Assembly (NCBI GenBank): GCA_050260355.1
Contig: JBLNBZ010000007.1
Span: 1 to 16,099 of the forward strand
Length of the DNA stretch: 16,099 nt
Origin: CADEFX01 sp050260355
Lineage (GTDB): Bacteria > Pseudomonadota > Alphaproteobacteria > Rhizobiales > Hyphomicrobiaceae
Reading direction: 5' to 3'
Below the pieces are notes generated by a model, which was given only the letters and a program-made list of their open reading frames with translations, was not told where the DNA came from and did no database searches. Within the stretch, counting starts at the first letter, position 1. Every line of letters starts with the position of its first letter. This document shows positions 6,934-14,439 of this stretch, piece by piece. A program made the translations under genes and the position numbers.

Positions 6934-8316
6934 TCAATCGATGAACCCGGCCATCCTCGGCAGCCAGAGGGCGATTCCCGGAAAGTAGATGCAGAGCAAC
7001 AAACCCAGGACCTGCAGCCCAACAAACGGATACATGGCGCGGTACACATCGCTCATGGTCACGTCCGGAGGGGCGGTTCCCTTCATGTAGAAGAGCGTGG
7101 CGCCGAACGGCGGCGTCATGAATGCAGTCTGAAGATTGACCGCCACCAGCGTGCCGAACCACGTCATCAGGGCGTTGTTGCTGCCCAAATGATCGGAGAA
7201 GTCGTACTTCATCAAAATGGGCCCGAACACCGGTAGCACGATGAGACAGATCTCGATCCACTCGAACGGGAAGCCGAGCAGGAAGATGAGCACCATGACG
7301 AAGGTGAGCATCTCCCACTTGGTGTCGATGCCGAACTGCGTGAGCGTCGACAACATCAGGTCATCGCCGCCGAGGACGCGGAATACGTAGGAGAAGCCGG
7401 TCGCGCCAAGGAAGATCATGAACACGAGGCCGTTGGCTCGGCACGTTGAGAAGATGGCCTCATTCATCATCGCGAGCGTGGCGCGCCTGTTCAGAGCTGC
7501 GATGAAGACCGAGCCGAGCACGCCGACTGCTCCGCTCTCGGTGGGTGTGGCCCAGCCCGCGAAGATCGAGCCGAGCACGATCACCATCAGTGCCGTCATG
7601 GGAAACAGTCCGCGCCACAGCGCGTACCAGAATTCGCCGCGGGTCTGCGGTCCGTAGCTCGAGGGCAGCTTCGGTGCCTTGTCGGGCATGAAGATCGCGA
7701 TCGCGATGATGTAGGCCAGATAGAGCCCGGACAGCAGAAAGCCGGGCATGATGGCTCCCAGGAACAGGTTGCCCGCCGAGGTCGCCAGCATCTCCGCCAT
7801 CACCACGAGCATGATCGCCGGCGGGATCAGGATCCCGAGCGTTCCGGCCGATGCGATGGTGCCGATGGCGAGGTTCCTGTCGTAGCCCGCGGCCAGCATC
7901 TGCGGCAGCGCGATGATCGACAGCGTGATCACGGCGGCGCCGACCACCCCGATCGGGGCGGCGAGGATGGTGCCCATCACCATGACGGCCACCGCCAGCG
8001 CGCCCGGGCACCGCTTGAGCAGCACCTCGGTCGCGCTCAGCATGTCCTTGGCCGAGCCCGATCGCTCCAGAATTGCCCCCATGAAGATGAACATCGGGAT
8101 CGATGCCAGCACCGGATCGGCCGCAACTCCCGCCCACATTCGCAACATGACGTCCGAGATGCCGATGAGATGGAAAACGCCGAGCCAGGCGCCGACGAGG
8201 GCGAACAGCAGCGATAGTCCTCCCATGACGAAGGCGACCGGGTACCCGACAAAAATGAAAAAGAACATGCTCACGAACATGATCAACGCGAGGTTGTCGG
8301 TCAGTTTGTCGATCAC
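6934..8316 (-). CDS. dctM: TRAP transporter large permease (DctM family)
   Basis: This is the 12-helix-class inner-membrane subunit that carries the Na+-driven transport pathway of the TRAP system. At 460 residues it is slightly longer than the usual ~425-440, with an extended region near 210-240. Family signatures are GYPVAF (24-29), IPMFIFMGAILERSG (73-87) and SAGTLGILIPPAIMLV (156-171). The second half has hydrophobic helices containing GFPFEWIEICLIVLP. The start is a GTG with GGAG at 8325-8328, 21 nt after the DctQ stop. It is the third gene of a P-Q-M operon on the minus strand and works with the small permease and binding protein encoded immediately upstream. Confidence 0.93.
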   Translation of the reverse strand: MIDKLTDNLALIMFVSMFFFIFVGYPVAFVMGGLSLLFALVGAWLGVFHLIGISDVMLRMWAGVAADPVLASIPMFIFMGAILERSGSAKDMLSATEVLLKRCPGALAVAVMVMGTILAAPIGVVGAAVITLSIIALPQMLAAGYDRNLAIGTIASAGTLGILIPPAIMLVVMAEMLATSAGNLFLGAIMPGFLLSGLYLAYIIAIAIFMPDKAPKLPSSYGPQTRGEFWYALWRGLFPMTALMVIVLGSIFAGWATPTESGAVGVLGSVFIAALNRRATLAMMNEAIFSTCRANGLVFMIFLGATGFSYVFRVLGGDDLMLSTLTQFGIDTKWEMLTFVMVLIFLLGFPFEWIEICLIVLPVFGPILMKYDFSDHLGSNNALMTWFGTLVAVNLQTAFMTPPFGATLFYMKGTAPPDVTMSDVYRAMYPFVGLQVLGLLLCIYFPGIALWLPRMAGFID

Positions 8317-8337
8317 GTCCGCGTCTCCGGGTTTGGA

Positions 8338-8898
8338 CTAGACGTCCGCTTCCACGTGGCCGATCTGCAGCTGCACCTCGCTCTGCGGCATTCCTCCGAA
8401 CAGGAAGACGACCACGCGCAGCAGCACGCTCAAGATACCGAGCACCACCATCCACAGACCGGCGGCGTAGATGCCCTTGATGATCCAGCGGTGAGTGAGC
8501 CCTACGGTGCTGTCGGATTGCTCACCCAGCGCGTACGAGGAGGCGACGAAGTCCAGGCTGTAGTAGGACACGAGCGCAACGTATGGCAGCGCCAGCAGCA
8601 GGCACCCGAGCAGCTCGATCCACGCCCTGGTGCGGAGCGTCGTGCCTTCGGTGAAGGTATCGACGCGCGGATGAGCGTTGATGGTGTAGCAGTAGCCCAT
8701 CCACAGCGAGAAGATTGCCGCATGGAAGTGCCACTCCAGCTCCTGCAGCTTCGTATAGGGCAGCTCCACGCCGAGCTTGCGTGAGATGACGTCAAAGCAG
8801 GTGACGCTCGCCATGACGACGAGCAGCCAGCCGGATGCGAGGGCAATGATCTCGAGCAGGCGCCGTAGGCTCTCTGCCACCTTCAGCAAAACAGTCAT
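8338..8898 (-). CDS. dctQ: TRAP transporter small permease (DctQ family)
   Basis: This four-helix membrane subunit stabilises the large permease and helps dock the binding protein. At 186 residues it is within the family range. Hydrophobic segments lie at about 16-36, 57-74, 93-116 and 140-168. The characteristic ELEWHF (53-58) follows the first helix, then HPRVD (76-80), which is the usual DctQ pattern of an acidic-aromatic pair and a basic loop before helix 3. The ATG at 8898 lacks a strong Shine-Dalgarno sequence. This fits lower expression of the permeases than of the binding protein, since the gene lies downstream of an intercistronic hairpin. Confidence 0.92.
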   Translation of the reverse strand: MTVLLKVAESLRRLLEIIALASGWLLVVMASVTCFDVISRKLGVELPYTKLQELEWHFHAAIFSLWMGYCYTINAHPRVDTFTEGTTLRTRAWIELLGCLLLALPYVALVSYYSLDFVASSYALGEQSDSTVGLTHRWIIKGIYAAGLWMVVLGILSVLLRVVVFLFGGMPQSEVQLQIGHVEADV

Positions 8899-8955
8899 CG
8901 CGACATGGACTCTGGAATCGGACAGGAGGCGGGGCTTGCCGGCGGGCGAGCCCCG

Positions 8956-8982
8956 AAAAGGGGCGCGGCTCGACGCCGCGCC
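8956..8982 (-). terminator. Intercistronic hairpin / attenuator in the TRAP operon
   Basis: On the minus strand a perfect 8-bp GC stem, GGCGCGGC-GTCGA-GCCGCGCC (8982-8962), is followed by CC and TTTT (8959-8956). It starts nine bases after the binding-protein stop codon and lies before the small permease. A second weak stem (GCCCC-TTTTC-GGGGC) follows. This resembles the partial terminators or mRNA-stabilising stems that raise binding-protein levels over permease levels in transport operons. The T-run is short, so read-through is expected. Confidence 0.55.
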
Positions 8983-8990
8983 GGTGCAAG

Positions 8991-10079
8991 CTATTGCGTC
9001 TGGTAGGTCGGCTTCATCATCTGGGAGGCGCCCCAGACGGCAAACTTCTTGCGGTAATCCAGGTAGTGGTCCGCGATCTTCTTGAACAACGGATCCTTGG
9101 CTGATTCCTCGGCGAGGACTTCCATCCAGGCCTTCTCGATCGCCGCCAGATCCTCGTCGCTCCAGCGCTTCACCTTGACACCGTGCTTGGCCTGGTACTC
9201 GGCCATGGCGGCGAATTGCGCGTGATCGCTCTCCACGTAGGTGTGCATGACGGATTCACCGAGCGCTATCTCGATTATGGCCTTGTGCTGATCGGACAGC
9301 GCATCCCAAGCCTTCTTGTTCATCAGGAACTCGCTGACCGAGGTCTGCTGATGCCAGCCTGGGAAGTAGTTGTACTTGGCGATCTGATGGAAGCCGAGCC
9401 TGGTGTCCATCGTCGGCATCGAGAACTCGGTCGCGTCGATCACGCCGCGCTCCAACGCCTGGTAGATGTCCGCGGCTGCGAGAAGCTGCGTTGAAACTCC
9501 GAGCTTCTGCATGACCTGGGCGCCAAGGCCGAAGAACCGCATCTTCAGGCCCTTCAGCTCCGCCACCGATTTGACCTCGGTGCGGAACCAGCCCGACGTC
9601 TCGGGCGCGATGGCAAAGGAGTCGATCGATACGAGGCCGTGCTTGGCATAGATCTCGGCACGGAGCTCGTTGCCACCTCCAAACCACTTCCAGCCGAGGA
9701 ACTCGCCGATCGGCGGACCGAACGGTACCGTGGTGAAGAACGCGAGCGCCGGATATTTACCGGTGTGATAGCCGGGCGTCGTCCAGCATGACTCGATGGA
9801 GCCCTTCGACACCGCATCGAAGCACTCGAGTGGAGGAATGAGTGCGCCGGGCTCGTAGAATTTGATCTCGAGGGTTCCGCCCGAGATCCGTTCGACGTTT
9901 TTGGAGAAGCGCACGGCCGAGGTGCCGATATGCGGCAACTGGGAGCCGAACGCGCTTTGCATCTTCCAGCGCACCTTGCTTTGCGCATTGGCTTCAGCGG
10001 ACATGAATGTCGGAATCATCACCGAGAGGCCCATGGCGGATAGCGCCACGAGCCCCGACTTGAGCGGGCTTGCCGGCAT
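8991..10079 (-). CDS. TRAP transporter substrate-binding protein, TakP-like (2-oxo acid type)
   Basis: This periplasmic binding protein of the TRAP system has 362 residues with a signal peptide (MPASPLKSG..., cleavage near ANA-Q, residue 32). Features of the DctP/TakP branch are WTTPGYHTGKYPALAFFTTVPFG (99-121), GLKMRFFGLGAQV (177-189, with Arg181 the likely carboxylate-binding arginine), GVIDATEFSMP (212-222, with Glu218 a likely ligand or cation contact) and AKYNYFPGWH (234-243). The WTTPGY, VPFG and PGWH strings resemble TakP, which binds pyruvate and other 2-oxo acids with Na+. A 2-oxo or hydroxy carboxylate ligand is therefore the best guess, not proven. The start at 10079 is chosen because GGGAGGA lies just upstream; a start 12 codons earlier would put this site inside the gene. 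Confidence 0.9.
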   Translation of the reverse strand: MPASPLKSGLVALSAMGLSVMIPTFMSAEANAQSKVRWKMQSAFGSQLPHIGTSAVRFSKNVERISGGTLEIKFYEPGALIPPLECFDAVSKGSIESCWTTPGYHTGKYPALAFFTTVPFGPPIGEFLGWKWFGGGNELRAEIYAKHGLVSIDSFAIAPETSGWFRTEVKSVAELKGLKMRFFGLGAQVMQKLGVSTQLLAAADIYQALERGVIDATEFSMPTMDTRLGFHQIAKYNYFPGWHQQTSVSEFLMNKKAWDALSDQHKAIIEIALGESVMHTYVESDHAQFAAMAEYQAKHGVKVKRWSDEDLAAIEKAWMEVLAEESAKDPLFKKIADHYLDYRKKFAVWGASQMMKPTYQTQ

Positions 10080-10084
10080 AACTT

Positions 10085-10091
10085 TCCTCCC
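10085..10091 (-). promoter_or_regulatory. Ribosome-binding site setting the TRAP binding-protein start
   Basis: On the minus strand GGGAGGA is five bases upstream of the ATG at 10079. It is the strongest Shine-Dalgarno sequence in the TRAP operon and fits high expression of the binding protein. Confidence 0.75.
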
Positions 10092-10260
10092 ATTGCTACC
10101 GCTCCCGCAAACCACGCTGTCGTTCGGACGAGCGAGATCCGGTGCGGCATGCGCGACGGCTCAAGGGCGGGGCTTGTTTTTTGAGTCGCTCAGATGGAGC
10201 GGCTTGACGGATGCTCGCCGACCCTGTGCACGGTTCAATGGTGGCATGCGTCCAGAGCGA

Positions 10261-10266
10261 TGTCAA
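10261..10266 (-). promoter_or_regulatory. Possible -35 of the TRAP operon promoter
   Basis: TTGACA is a perfect -35 hexamer on the minus strand, about 180 nt before the binding-protein start. The matching -10 position (about CACCAT) is poor, so either an activator is needed or the promoter lies elsewhere in this region. Confidence 0.3.
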
Positions 10267-10276
10267 AAAAGCCTGC

Positions 10277-10286
10277 GACGATCGTC
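10277..10286. promoter_or_regulatory. Perfect 10-bp palindrome, candidate operator
   Basis: GACGATCGTC is a perfect palindrome just upstream (on the minus strand) of the TTGACA hexamer of the TRAP operon. Its place fits a transcription-factor site, but no second copy was noticed in the window and the regulator is unknown. Confidence 0.3.
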
Positions 10287-10478
10287 TAACATGCCCTGAA
10301 AATCGCTTGCGCGCGAAGCTCCATGCCGCGGCTTGGGCTGAATGCGCGCGCGAGTGAGGGGCCTCCTGCGCCAAGCTGCGAAACACTTGCTATGCTCAAG
10401 CCGTTGGTCTTGCAGCCTGCTCGATTTGCTGGGCCTGCGACGCATCGCCTTCGACCCGATTGCACCACAAGATGCATG

Positions 10479-10492
10479 CTTGAGATATCAAG
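10479..10492. promoter_or_regulatory. Dyad overlapping the XRE-hyf promoter, candidate operator
   Basis: CTTGA-GATA-TCAAG is a perfect inverted repeat with 5-bp arms. It overlaps the -35 hexamer of the promoter for the XRE gene. A further CATGC (10475-10479) / GCATG (10495-10499) pair flanks it with a 3-nt offset. Short dyads over the -35 element are typical operators of small XRE repressors, so autoregulation is a plausible inference. Confidence 0.45.
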
Positions 10493-10508
10493 AGGCATGG
10501 TTTACACA
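10480..10508 (+). promoter_or_regulatory. Sigma70-like promoter of the XRE-hyf operon
   Basis: TTGAGA (10480-10485) and TACACA (10503-10508) are separated by 17 bp, in a locally AT-richer stretch 32 nt before the TTG start of the XRE gene. It is the best promoter candidate seen in the window by eye. Confidence 0.5.
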
Positions 10509-10539
10509 GGCAATTTGAGAGTCAGAGGGTGATTTCTAC

Positions 10540-10806
10540 TTGCTCACCGCAGCCCAGCTACGTGCCGCGCGCGCTCTGCTCGGTATGGATCAGAAGACGC
10601 TTGCGGACCGTTCAGGCGTGTCGCTGCCGACCATCCAGCGCATGGAGGCGAGCGCCGGCAACGTGCGCGGGATCGTGAATACGCTGATCAGGGTCGTGGA
10701 GGCGCTCGATCGCGAAGGCATTGAGCTGATAGGAGATGGCGCAACGAGCACCGGCGGTGGTCGCGGTGTGCGCCTCAAACGACCGGAGACACGTAAGCCC
10801 AGATGA
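10540..10806 (+). CDS. Small XRE-family helix-turn-helix regulator
   Basis: This DNA-binding protein of 88 residues is essentially one HTH_3/XRE domain followed by a short basic tail. MDQKTLADRSGVSLPTIQRME (16-36) is the helix-turn-helix, with Gln18, Ser25 and the recognition-helix residues PTIQR in the expected places. RGIVNTLIRVVEALDREGIEL (43-63) forms the remaining helices. The ending GGGRGVRLK is typical of this widespread group of small alphaproteobacterial regulators. The start is a TTG at 10540 with a modest GAGGGTGA about 8 nt upstream. Its TGA overlaps the ATG of the HyfB-like gene (ATGA), so regulator and membrane complex are translationally coupled. It probably represses or controls its own operon. 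Confidence 0.85.
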   Translation: MLTAAQLRAARALLGMDQKTLADRSGVSLPTIQRMEASAGNVRGIVNTLIRVVEALDREGIELIGDGATSTGGGRGVRLKRPETRKPR

Positions 10807-12818
10807 ACGCGGCAGCCCATCTCCACGTGCTCGCGGCAGCACTGGGCGCTTATTTGTTGACGGCCGTTGCGGCGATCGGCCTGGCGCGGCGCACCCTCGT
10901 ATTCGTATACCCGCTGTGCCTCGTCGCTGCGGCGGTGGCCTTCCTGGTCGATCTGGCCGCGCTGCTCGCCAGCGTCGATGTCAGGGCCCACCTGTCGCTG
11001 GGGCTGCCGTCGATCGGGCTGCGGTTTCGCCTGGATGCGCTCAGCGCCTTCTTCGGACTGATCGTCAACTTCGGCGTTCTGGCCGCCAGCTTGTACGGCC
11101 TCGGCTTCGATTCTCGCACCGAGCTGTCAGGACGCGTGGAGCCGTTTTTCCCCGCGTTCGCGGCGGCCATGAACCTCGTGCTGCTGGCGGACGATGCCTT
11201 CGCATTCCTGTTCTCGTGGGAGCTGATGTCGCTCACGTCCTGGGCCCTGGTCGTTGCCCGCCACGATGACGCGGACTGCCGGCAGGCCGGCTATGTCTAC
11301 TTGCTGATGGCGGCGATCGGGACTGCGGCGCTGCTCTTTGCTTTCGGCGGGTTGGCGGGCGCGGTCGGCAGTTACGGATTCCAGGACATCCGGGCCTCGC
11401 ATATTGATCCGCTGACGTCGGCGCTCATTCTGACGGCAGTCCTCGTCGGCGCAGGCTCCAAGGCCGGCATCATTCCCCTGCATGCATGGCTGCCACTGGC
11501 ACATCCGGCGGCGCCCAGCCACGTCTCGGCGCTGATGAGCGGCGTGATGACCAAAGTGGCGATCTACGGCGTTATTCGTATCGTGTTCGACCTGCTCGGC
11601 GGTCCGCAATGGTGGTGGTCGCTGCCCTTCATCCTGCTCGGCTCGGCCTCAGCGGTGGGCGGCCTTCTCTACGCCGTGCTCGATCAGGACCTGAAGCGTG
11701 TGCTTGCCTACTCCACGATCGAGAACGTGGGCATCATCTTCGTCGCGATCGGCTTCGCCATTGCCTTCAAGGCCACAGGCCTGCAGGCGGCAGCGGTGGT
11801 CGCAACGGCCGCTGGCCTGTTGCATGCGCTCAATCATTCCTGGTTCAAGTCGCTGCTGTTCCTGGGCGCCGGCGCCGTCCTGCACGCGACAGGACGCAGG
11901 GATTTCGACGGACTTGGCGGGCTGATCCACCGCATGCCGCGTACGGCCTTCTGCTGGTTCGTCGGCGCTCTCTCCATCTCGGCGCTGCCGCCGCTCAACG
12001 GGTTCGTGTCGGAGTGGCTGCTGTTCCAGTCGGTGCTCGCCGGTCCCGCATTCTCGGAGCCGATCCTGCGCTCGCTGGTGCCGGCGGTCGGCGCCATGCT
12101 CGCGCTCGCCGCAGGGCTGGCGGCTGCCTGCTTCGTGCGGGCCTTCGGCGTGGCGTTCCTCGGCCGTCCGAGAAGCCCGGCTGCTGCGGCGGCGCATGAG
12201 GCTCCGTTGCCACAGCAGGCCGCCATGGCGCTGCTTACGGCGTCGTGTATCCTCGGGGGGCTGTGCGGCAGTGTGGCCATCTCCGCCATCGGCCCGTTGC
12301 TGATGAAGCTTGCCGGCGCCGCGCTGCCGGCGACGGCGGCGGGCCCGACGCCCCTGTCGATCGTCGCTTTCGATCCGGCGCGCAGCACGTATGATGCTCC
12401 GATCATCGCGCTGTTCGTCGCGATCTCGGCCATCACGACGACGCTGATCGTGCATTGGGTCTCCAACCGGCGCACGCGCCGCTCGGCGGCCTGGGATTGC
12501 GGGTTCCCCGAGCCTTCGCCGATGACCCAGTACACCGGCTCGAGCTTTGGTCAGCCGCTGAGACGGCTCTACGGCAGCATCGTCTTCGGCGCCGAGGAGC
12601 GTGTCTACATGCCAGCACCCGGCAATATGCAGGCGGCCCGGCTCGAGGTGCGCATGACCGACTATTCCTGGCGCTGGTTCTACGTGGCCCCCGCCGGGGC
12701 CGTCACGAAGCTGGCAGCGCGCTCCAACCCGCTGCAGTTCCTCACCATCCGGCGCTACCTCGTTCTCATGTTCCTTGCGCTCATCCTCCTCCTCCTGATC
12801 ACCGCGATGTGGGTCTGA
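10803..12818 (+). CDS. hyfB: HyfB-like proton-pumping antiporter subunit
   Basis: This large membrane subunit of the hydrogenase-4 / complex I superfamily has 671 residues, close to E. coli HyfB and HycC. It belongs to the Mrp-antiporter-like (NuoL/M/N) proton-translocation family. The channel residues are all there: Glu140 in FSWELMSLTSW, Lys220 in GAGSKAGIIPLHAWLPLAHP (217-236), His240, Lys251, LKRVLAYSTIENVG (297-310) with Lys298, and Lys349 in LNHSWFKSLLFL. A long C-terminal extension with further helices (about 560-671) contains the WDCGFPEPSPMTQYTGSSFG segment and a final membrane anchor, as in HyfB. Translation is coupled to the upstream XRE gene and to the HyfC-like gene downstream (1-nt overlap TGATG). 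No Shine-Dalgarno sequence is obvious, consistent with coupling. Confidence 0.9.
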   Translation: MNAAAHLHVLAAALGAYLLTAVAAIGLARRTLVFVYPLCLVAAAVAFLVDLAALLASVDVRAHLSLGLPSIGLRFRLDALSAFFGLIVNFGVLAASLYGLGFDSRTELSGRVEPFFPAFAAAMNLVLLADDAFAFLFSWELMSLTSWALVVARHDDADCRQAGYVYLLMAAIGTAALLFAFGGLAGAVGSYGFQDIRASHIDPLTSALILTAVLVGAGSKAGIIPLHAWLPLAHPAAPSHVSALMSGVMTKVAIYGVIRIVFDLLGGPQWWWSLPFILLGSASAVGGLLYAVLDQDLKRVLAYSTIENVGIIFVAIGFAIAFKATGLQAAAVVATAAGLLHALNHSWFKSLLFLGAGAVLHATGRRDFDGLGGLIHRMPRTAFCWFVGALSISALPPLNGFVSEWLLFQSVLAGPAFSEPILRSLVPAVGAMLALAAGLAAACFVRAFGVAFLGRPRSPAAAAAHEAPLPQQAAMALLTASCILGGLCGSVAISAIGPLLMKLAGAALPATAAGPTPLSIVAFDPARSTYDAPIIALFVAISAITTTLIVHWVSNRRTRRSAAWDCGFPEPSPMTQYTGSSFGQPLRRLYGSIVFGAEERVYMPAPGNMQAARLEVRMTDYSWRWFYVAPAGAVTKLAARSNPLQFLTIRRYLVLMFLALILLLLITAMWV

Positions 12819-13783
12819 TGCTCGAGACAGTGCAGGCATTCCTCGCCCAGGGGGCGCAGATGTTCCTGGTCCTGCTCATCGCACCCGCGGTGGTGGGGAT
12901 CACGCGGCGCGTCAAGGCGCGGCTGATGCGCAGGCGCGGCGCGCCCATCATTCAGGCGTATCTCGACCTCATCAAGCTCATGCGCAAGGAGGTCGTGCTC
13001 GCCGACAACGCGTCGTGGTTCTTCCGCAGCGCCCCATACCTGATCTTCGGGCTGACCTGGGTGGCAGCCGCTCTGGTTCCCACCTTCGCCTCCGGCCTCA
13101 TGTTCAACTGGGCCGCCGACGTCGTGGCGCTGGTGGCGCTGATCGGAGCCTCCCGCGCGCTCCTGGCGCTTGCCGCCATGGACGTCGGAACGAGCTTCGG
13201 CGGGATCGGCTCCTCGCGCGAGATGATGATCGCCACGCTGGCCGAGCCGGCCACGCTGCTCGTCGTGCTCACCCTGGCGCTGTGGGCGGGAACCACGCGA
13301 CTGCCCGGGGTGGCCGAGTTCTTCATCACGCAGCCGGCGGGATTGCGCCTGTCGCTGGCGCTGGCCTTCGTCGCTCTCGTCATTGTCGCCCTGGCCGAGA
13401 ATGCGCGCATTCCCGTCGACAATCCGGCGACGCACCTCGAGCTGACAATGGTGCACGAGGCGATGGTGCTCGAGTACTCGGGCCGCCACCTGGCGATGCT
13501 CGAGGCCGCCAGCTACATCAAGCTCGTTCTCTATATCTCGCTGATCGCCTGCCTGTTCGTTCCGTTCGGCATGGCTTCCGCGGACGCGGGACCCCGCGGC
13601 TGGCTCATCGGGTTGATCGCCTATCTCGGCAAGGTCTTCATCGGGGCGGTGGCGCTCGGCGTCTGGGAGGTCAGCATCGCCAAGATGCGGGTGTTCCGCG
13701 TCGGCGAGTTCCTCGGCGGGGCCTTCGTCTTCGCCTTTCTCGCCATCCTCCTCGCCTTCATGACGCGCGAGGTGCTGCGGTGA
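12818..13783 (+). CDS. hyfC: HyfC-like membrane anchor subunit (NuoH family)
   Basis: This is the subunit that links the hydrophilic catalytic module to the pumping antiporter subunits. At 321 residues it is near HyfC and HycD (about 310). It has about eight membrane helices. Signatures are YLDLIKLMRKE (48-58), GIGSSREMMIATLAEP (129-144), and ENARIPVDNPATHLELTMVHEAMVLEYSGRHLAML (194-228), which is the conserved charged loop typical of HycD/HyfC and contains Glu194, Asp201, Glu209, His213 and Glu214. The ATG at 12818 overlaps the HyfB stop by one base. Its stop overlaps the GTG of the HyfE-like gene, so it is part of one tightly packed operon. Confidence 0.92.
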   Translation: MLETVQAFLAQGAQMFLVLLIAPAVVGITRRVKARLMRRRGAPIIQAYLDLIKLMRKEVVLADNASWFFRSAPYLIFGLTWVAAALVPTFASGLMFNWAADVVALVALIGASRALLALAAMDVGTSFGGIGSSREMMIATLAEPATLLVVLTLALWAGTTRLPGVAEFFITQPAGLRLSLALAFVALVIVALAENARIPVDNPATHLELTMVHEAMVLEYSGRHLAMLEAASYIKLVLYISLIACLFVPFGMASADAGPRGWLIGLIAYLGKVFIGAVALGVWEVSIAKMRVFRVGEFLGGAFVFAFLAILLAFMTREVLR

Positions 13784-14439
13784 ATCACGCCTACGACGTC
13801 TCGCACTTTCTCGCCGGCCTGATGCTGGTCGTGAGCTTCACGCTGCTCTACCAGGACCGCATCTTCGCGGTGCTGAACATCTTCGCGGTTCAGGCCATTA
13901 TCCTGTCGCTGGCGGTGGCGTGGGAAGCCTGGACGCAGGATCGCCCCCATCTCTTTGTCACGGCTGCGATCGCGCTGGCGGTCAAGGGCATCGTCATTCC
14001 CCTCGTGCTCTATCGCATCGTCGGTCAACTCGGCATTCATCGCGACATCGAGCAGGTCATCAACGTCGGGATGGCCATGCTCGTCGGGCTCGGGCTCACC
14101 GCCCTCTCGTTCCTGCTGGTGCTGAGGGTCACCGCAACCGCGCCGTCATTTACACGCGAGGGGCTGGCGCTCGCACTCGCCATTATCCTGCTCGGCTTCC
14201 TGATGATGATCACGCGCCGCAACGCCGTAACGCAGATCGTCGGGTTCATGTCGATCGAGAACGGCCTGATACTCGCCGCGACCGGAGCCAGAGGCATGCC
14301 GCTCGTGGTCGAGGTGAGCGTCGCCTTCTCGGTCCTGATCGCTCTCTTCGTGTTTGCCGTCTTCGTGTTTCGGATTCGCGAGCGCTTCGACACGGTCGAT
14401 ATCAGGGCGCTCGAAAGCGTGCGGGGGGACCGAAGATGA
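13780..14439 (+). CDS. hyfE: HyfE-like membrane subunit (NuoK-related)
   Basis: This small integral membrane subunit has 219 residues (E. coli HyfE is 216) and about seven helices. The C-terminal half resembles NuoK: ITRRNAVTQIVGFMSIENGLILAATG (144-169) carries Glu160, and a second membrane glutamate (Glu178) lies in the following helix, which is the pair expected along the proton path. The N-terminal half has Lys69 in an otherwise hydrophobic helix. The start is a GTG at 13780 whose last bases overlap the HyfC stop (GTGA), giving a 4-nt coupled junction. The charged tail (FRIRERFDTVDIRALESVRGDRR) faces the cytoplasm. Function in the complex is inferred from homology. Confidence 0.9.
   Translation: MNHAYDVSHFLAGLMLVVSFTLLYQDRIFAVLNIFAVQAIILSLAVAWEAWTQDRPHLFVTAAIALAVKGIVIPLVLYRIVGQLGIHRDIEQVINVGMAMLVGLGLTALSFLLVLRVTATAPSFTREGLALALAIILLGFLMMITRRNAVTQIVGFMSIENGLILAATGARGMPLVVEVSVAFSVLIALFVFAVFVFRIRERFDTVDIRALESVRGDRR

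Larger units (their letters stand above)
10080..10539. other. Divergent regulatory region between the TRAP and XRE-hyf operons
   Basis: These 460 bases separate two divergent operons, and I see no protein gene in them; the frames present lack ribosome-binding sites and known domains. The region holds the TRAP ribosome-binding site (10085-10091), a consensus-like -35 hexamer TTGACA on the minus strand (10266-10261), a GACGATCGTC palindrome (10277-10286), and a promoter with an overlapping dyad for the XRE gene (10479-10508). The AT-rich patches near 10168-10185 and 10261-10270 stand out against the GC-rich background. Confidence 0.55.

Noticed and set aside
10096..10386. Open frame on the minus strand in the divergent regulatory region
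   Set aside because: No ribosome-binding site, no recognisable domain, and it overlaps the TRAP binding-protein leader and the likely promoter elements.
10803..14439. Possibility that the membrane genes belong to an ordinary NADH dehydrogenase (nuo) operon or an Mrp antiporter operon
   Set aside because: The gene order, the HycD/HyfC signature loop in the NuoH-like protein and the C-terminally extended HyfB-like protein fit hydrogenase-4-type complexes; no nuoI, nuoJ or mrp-type small subunits are present.
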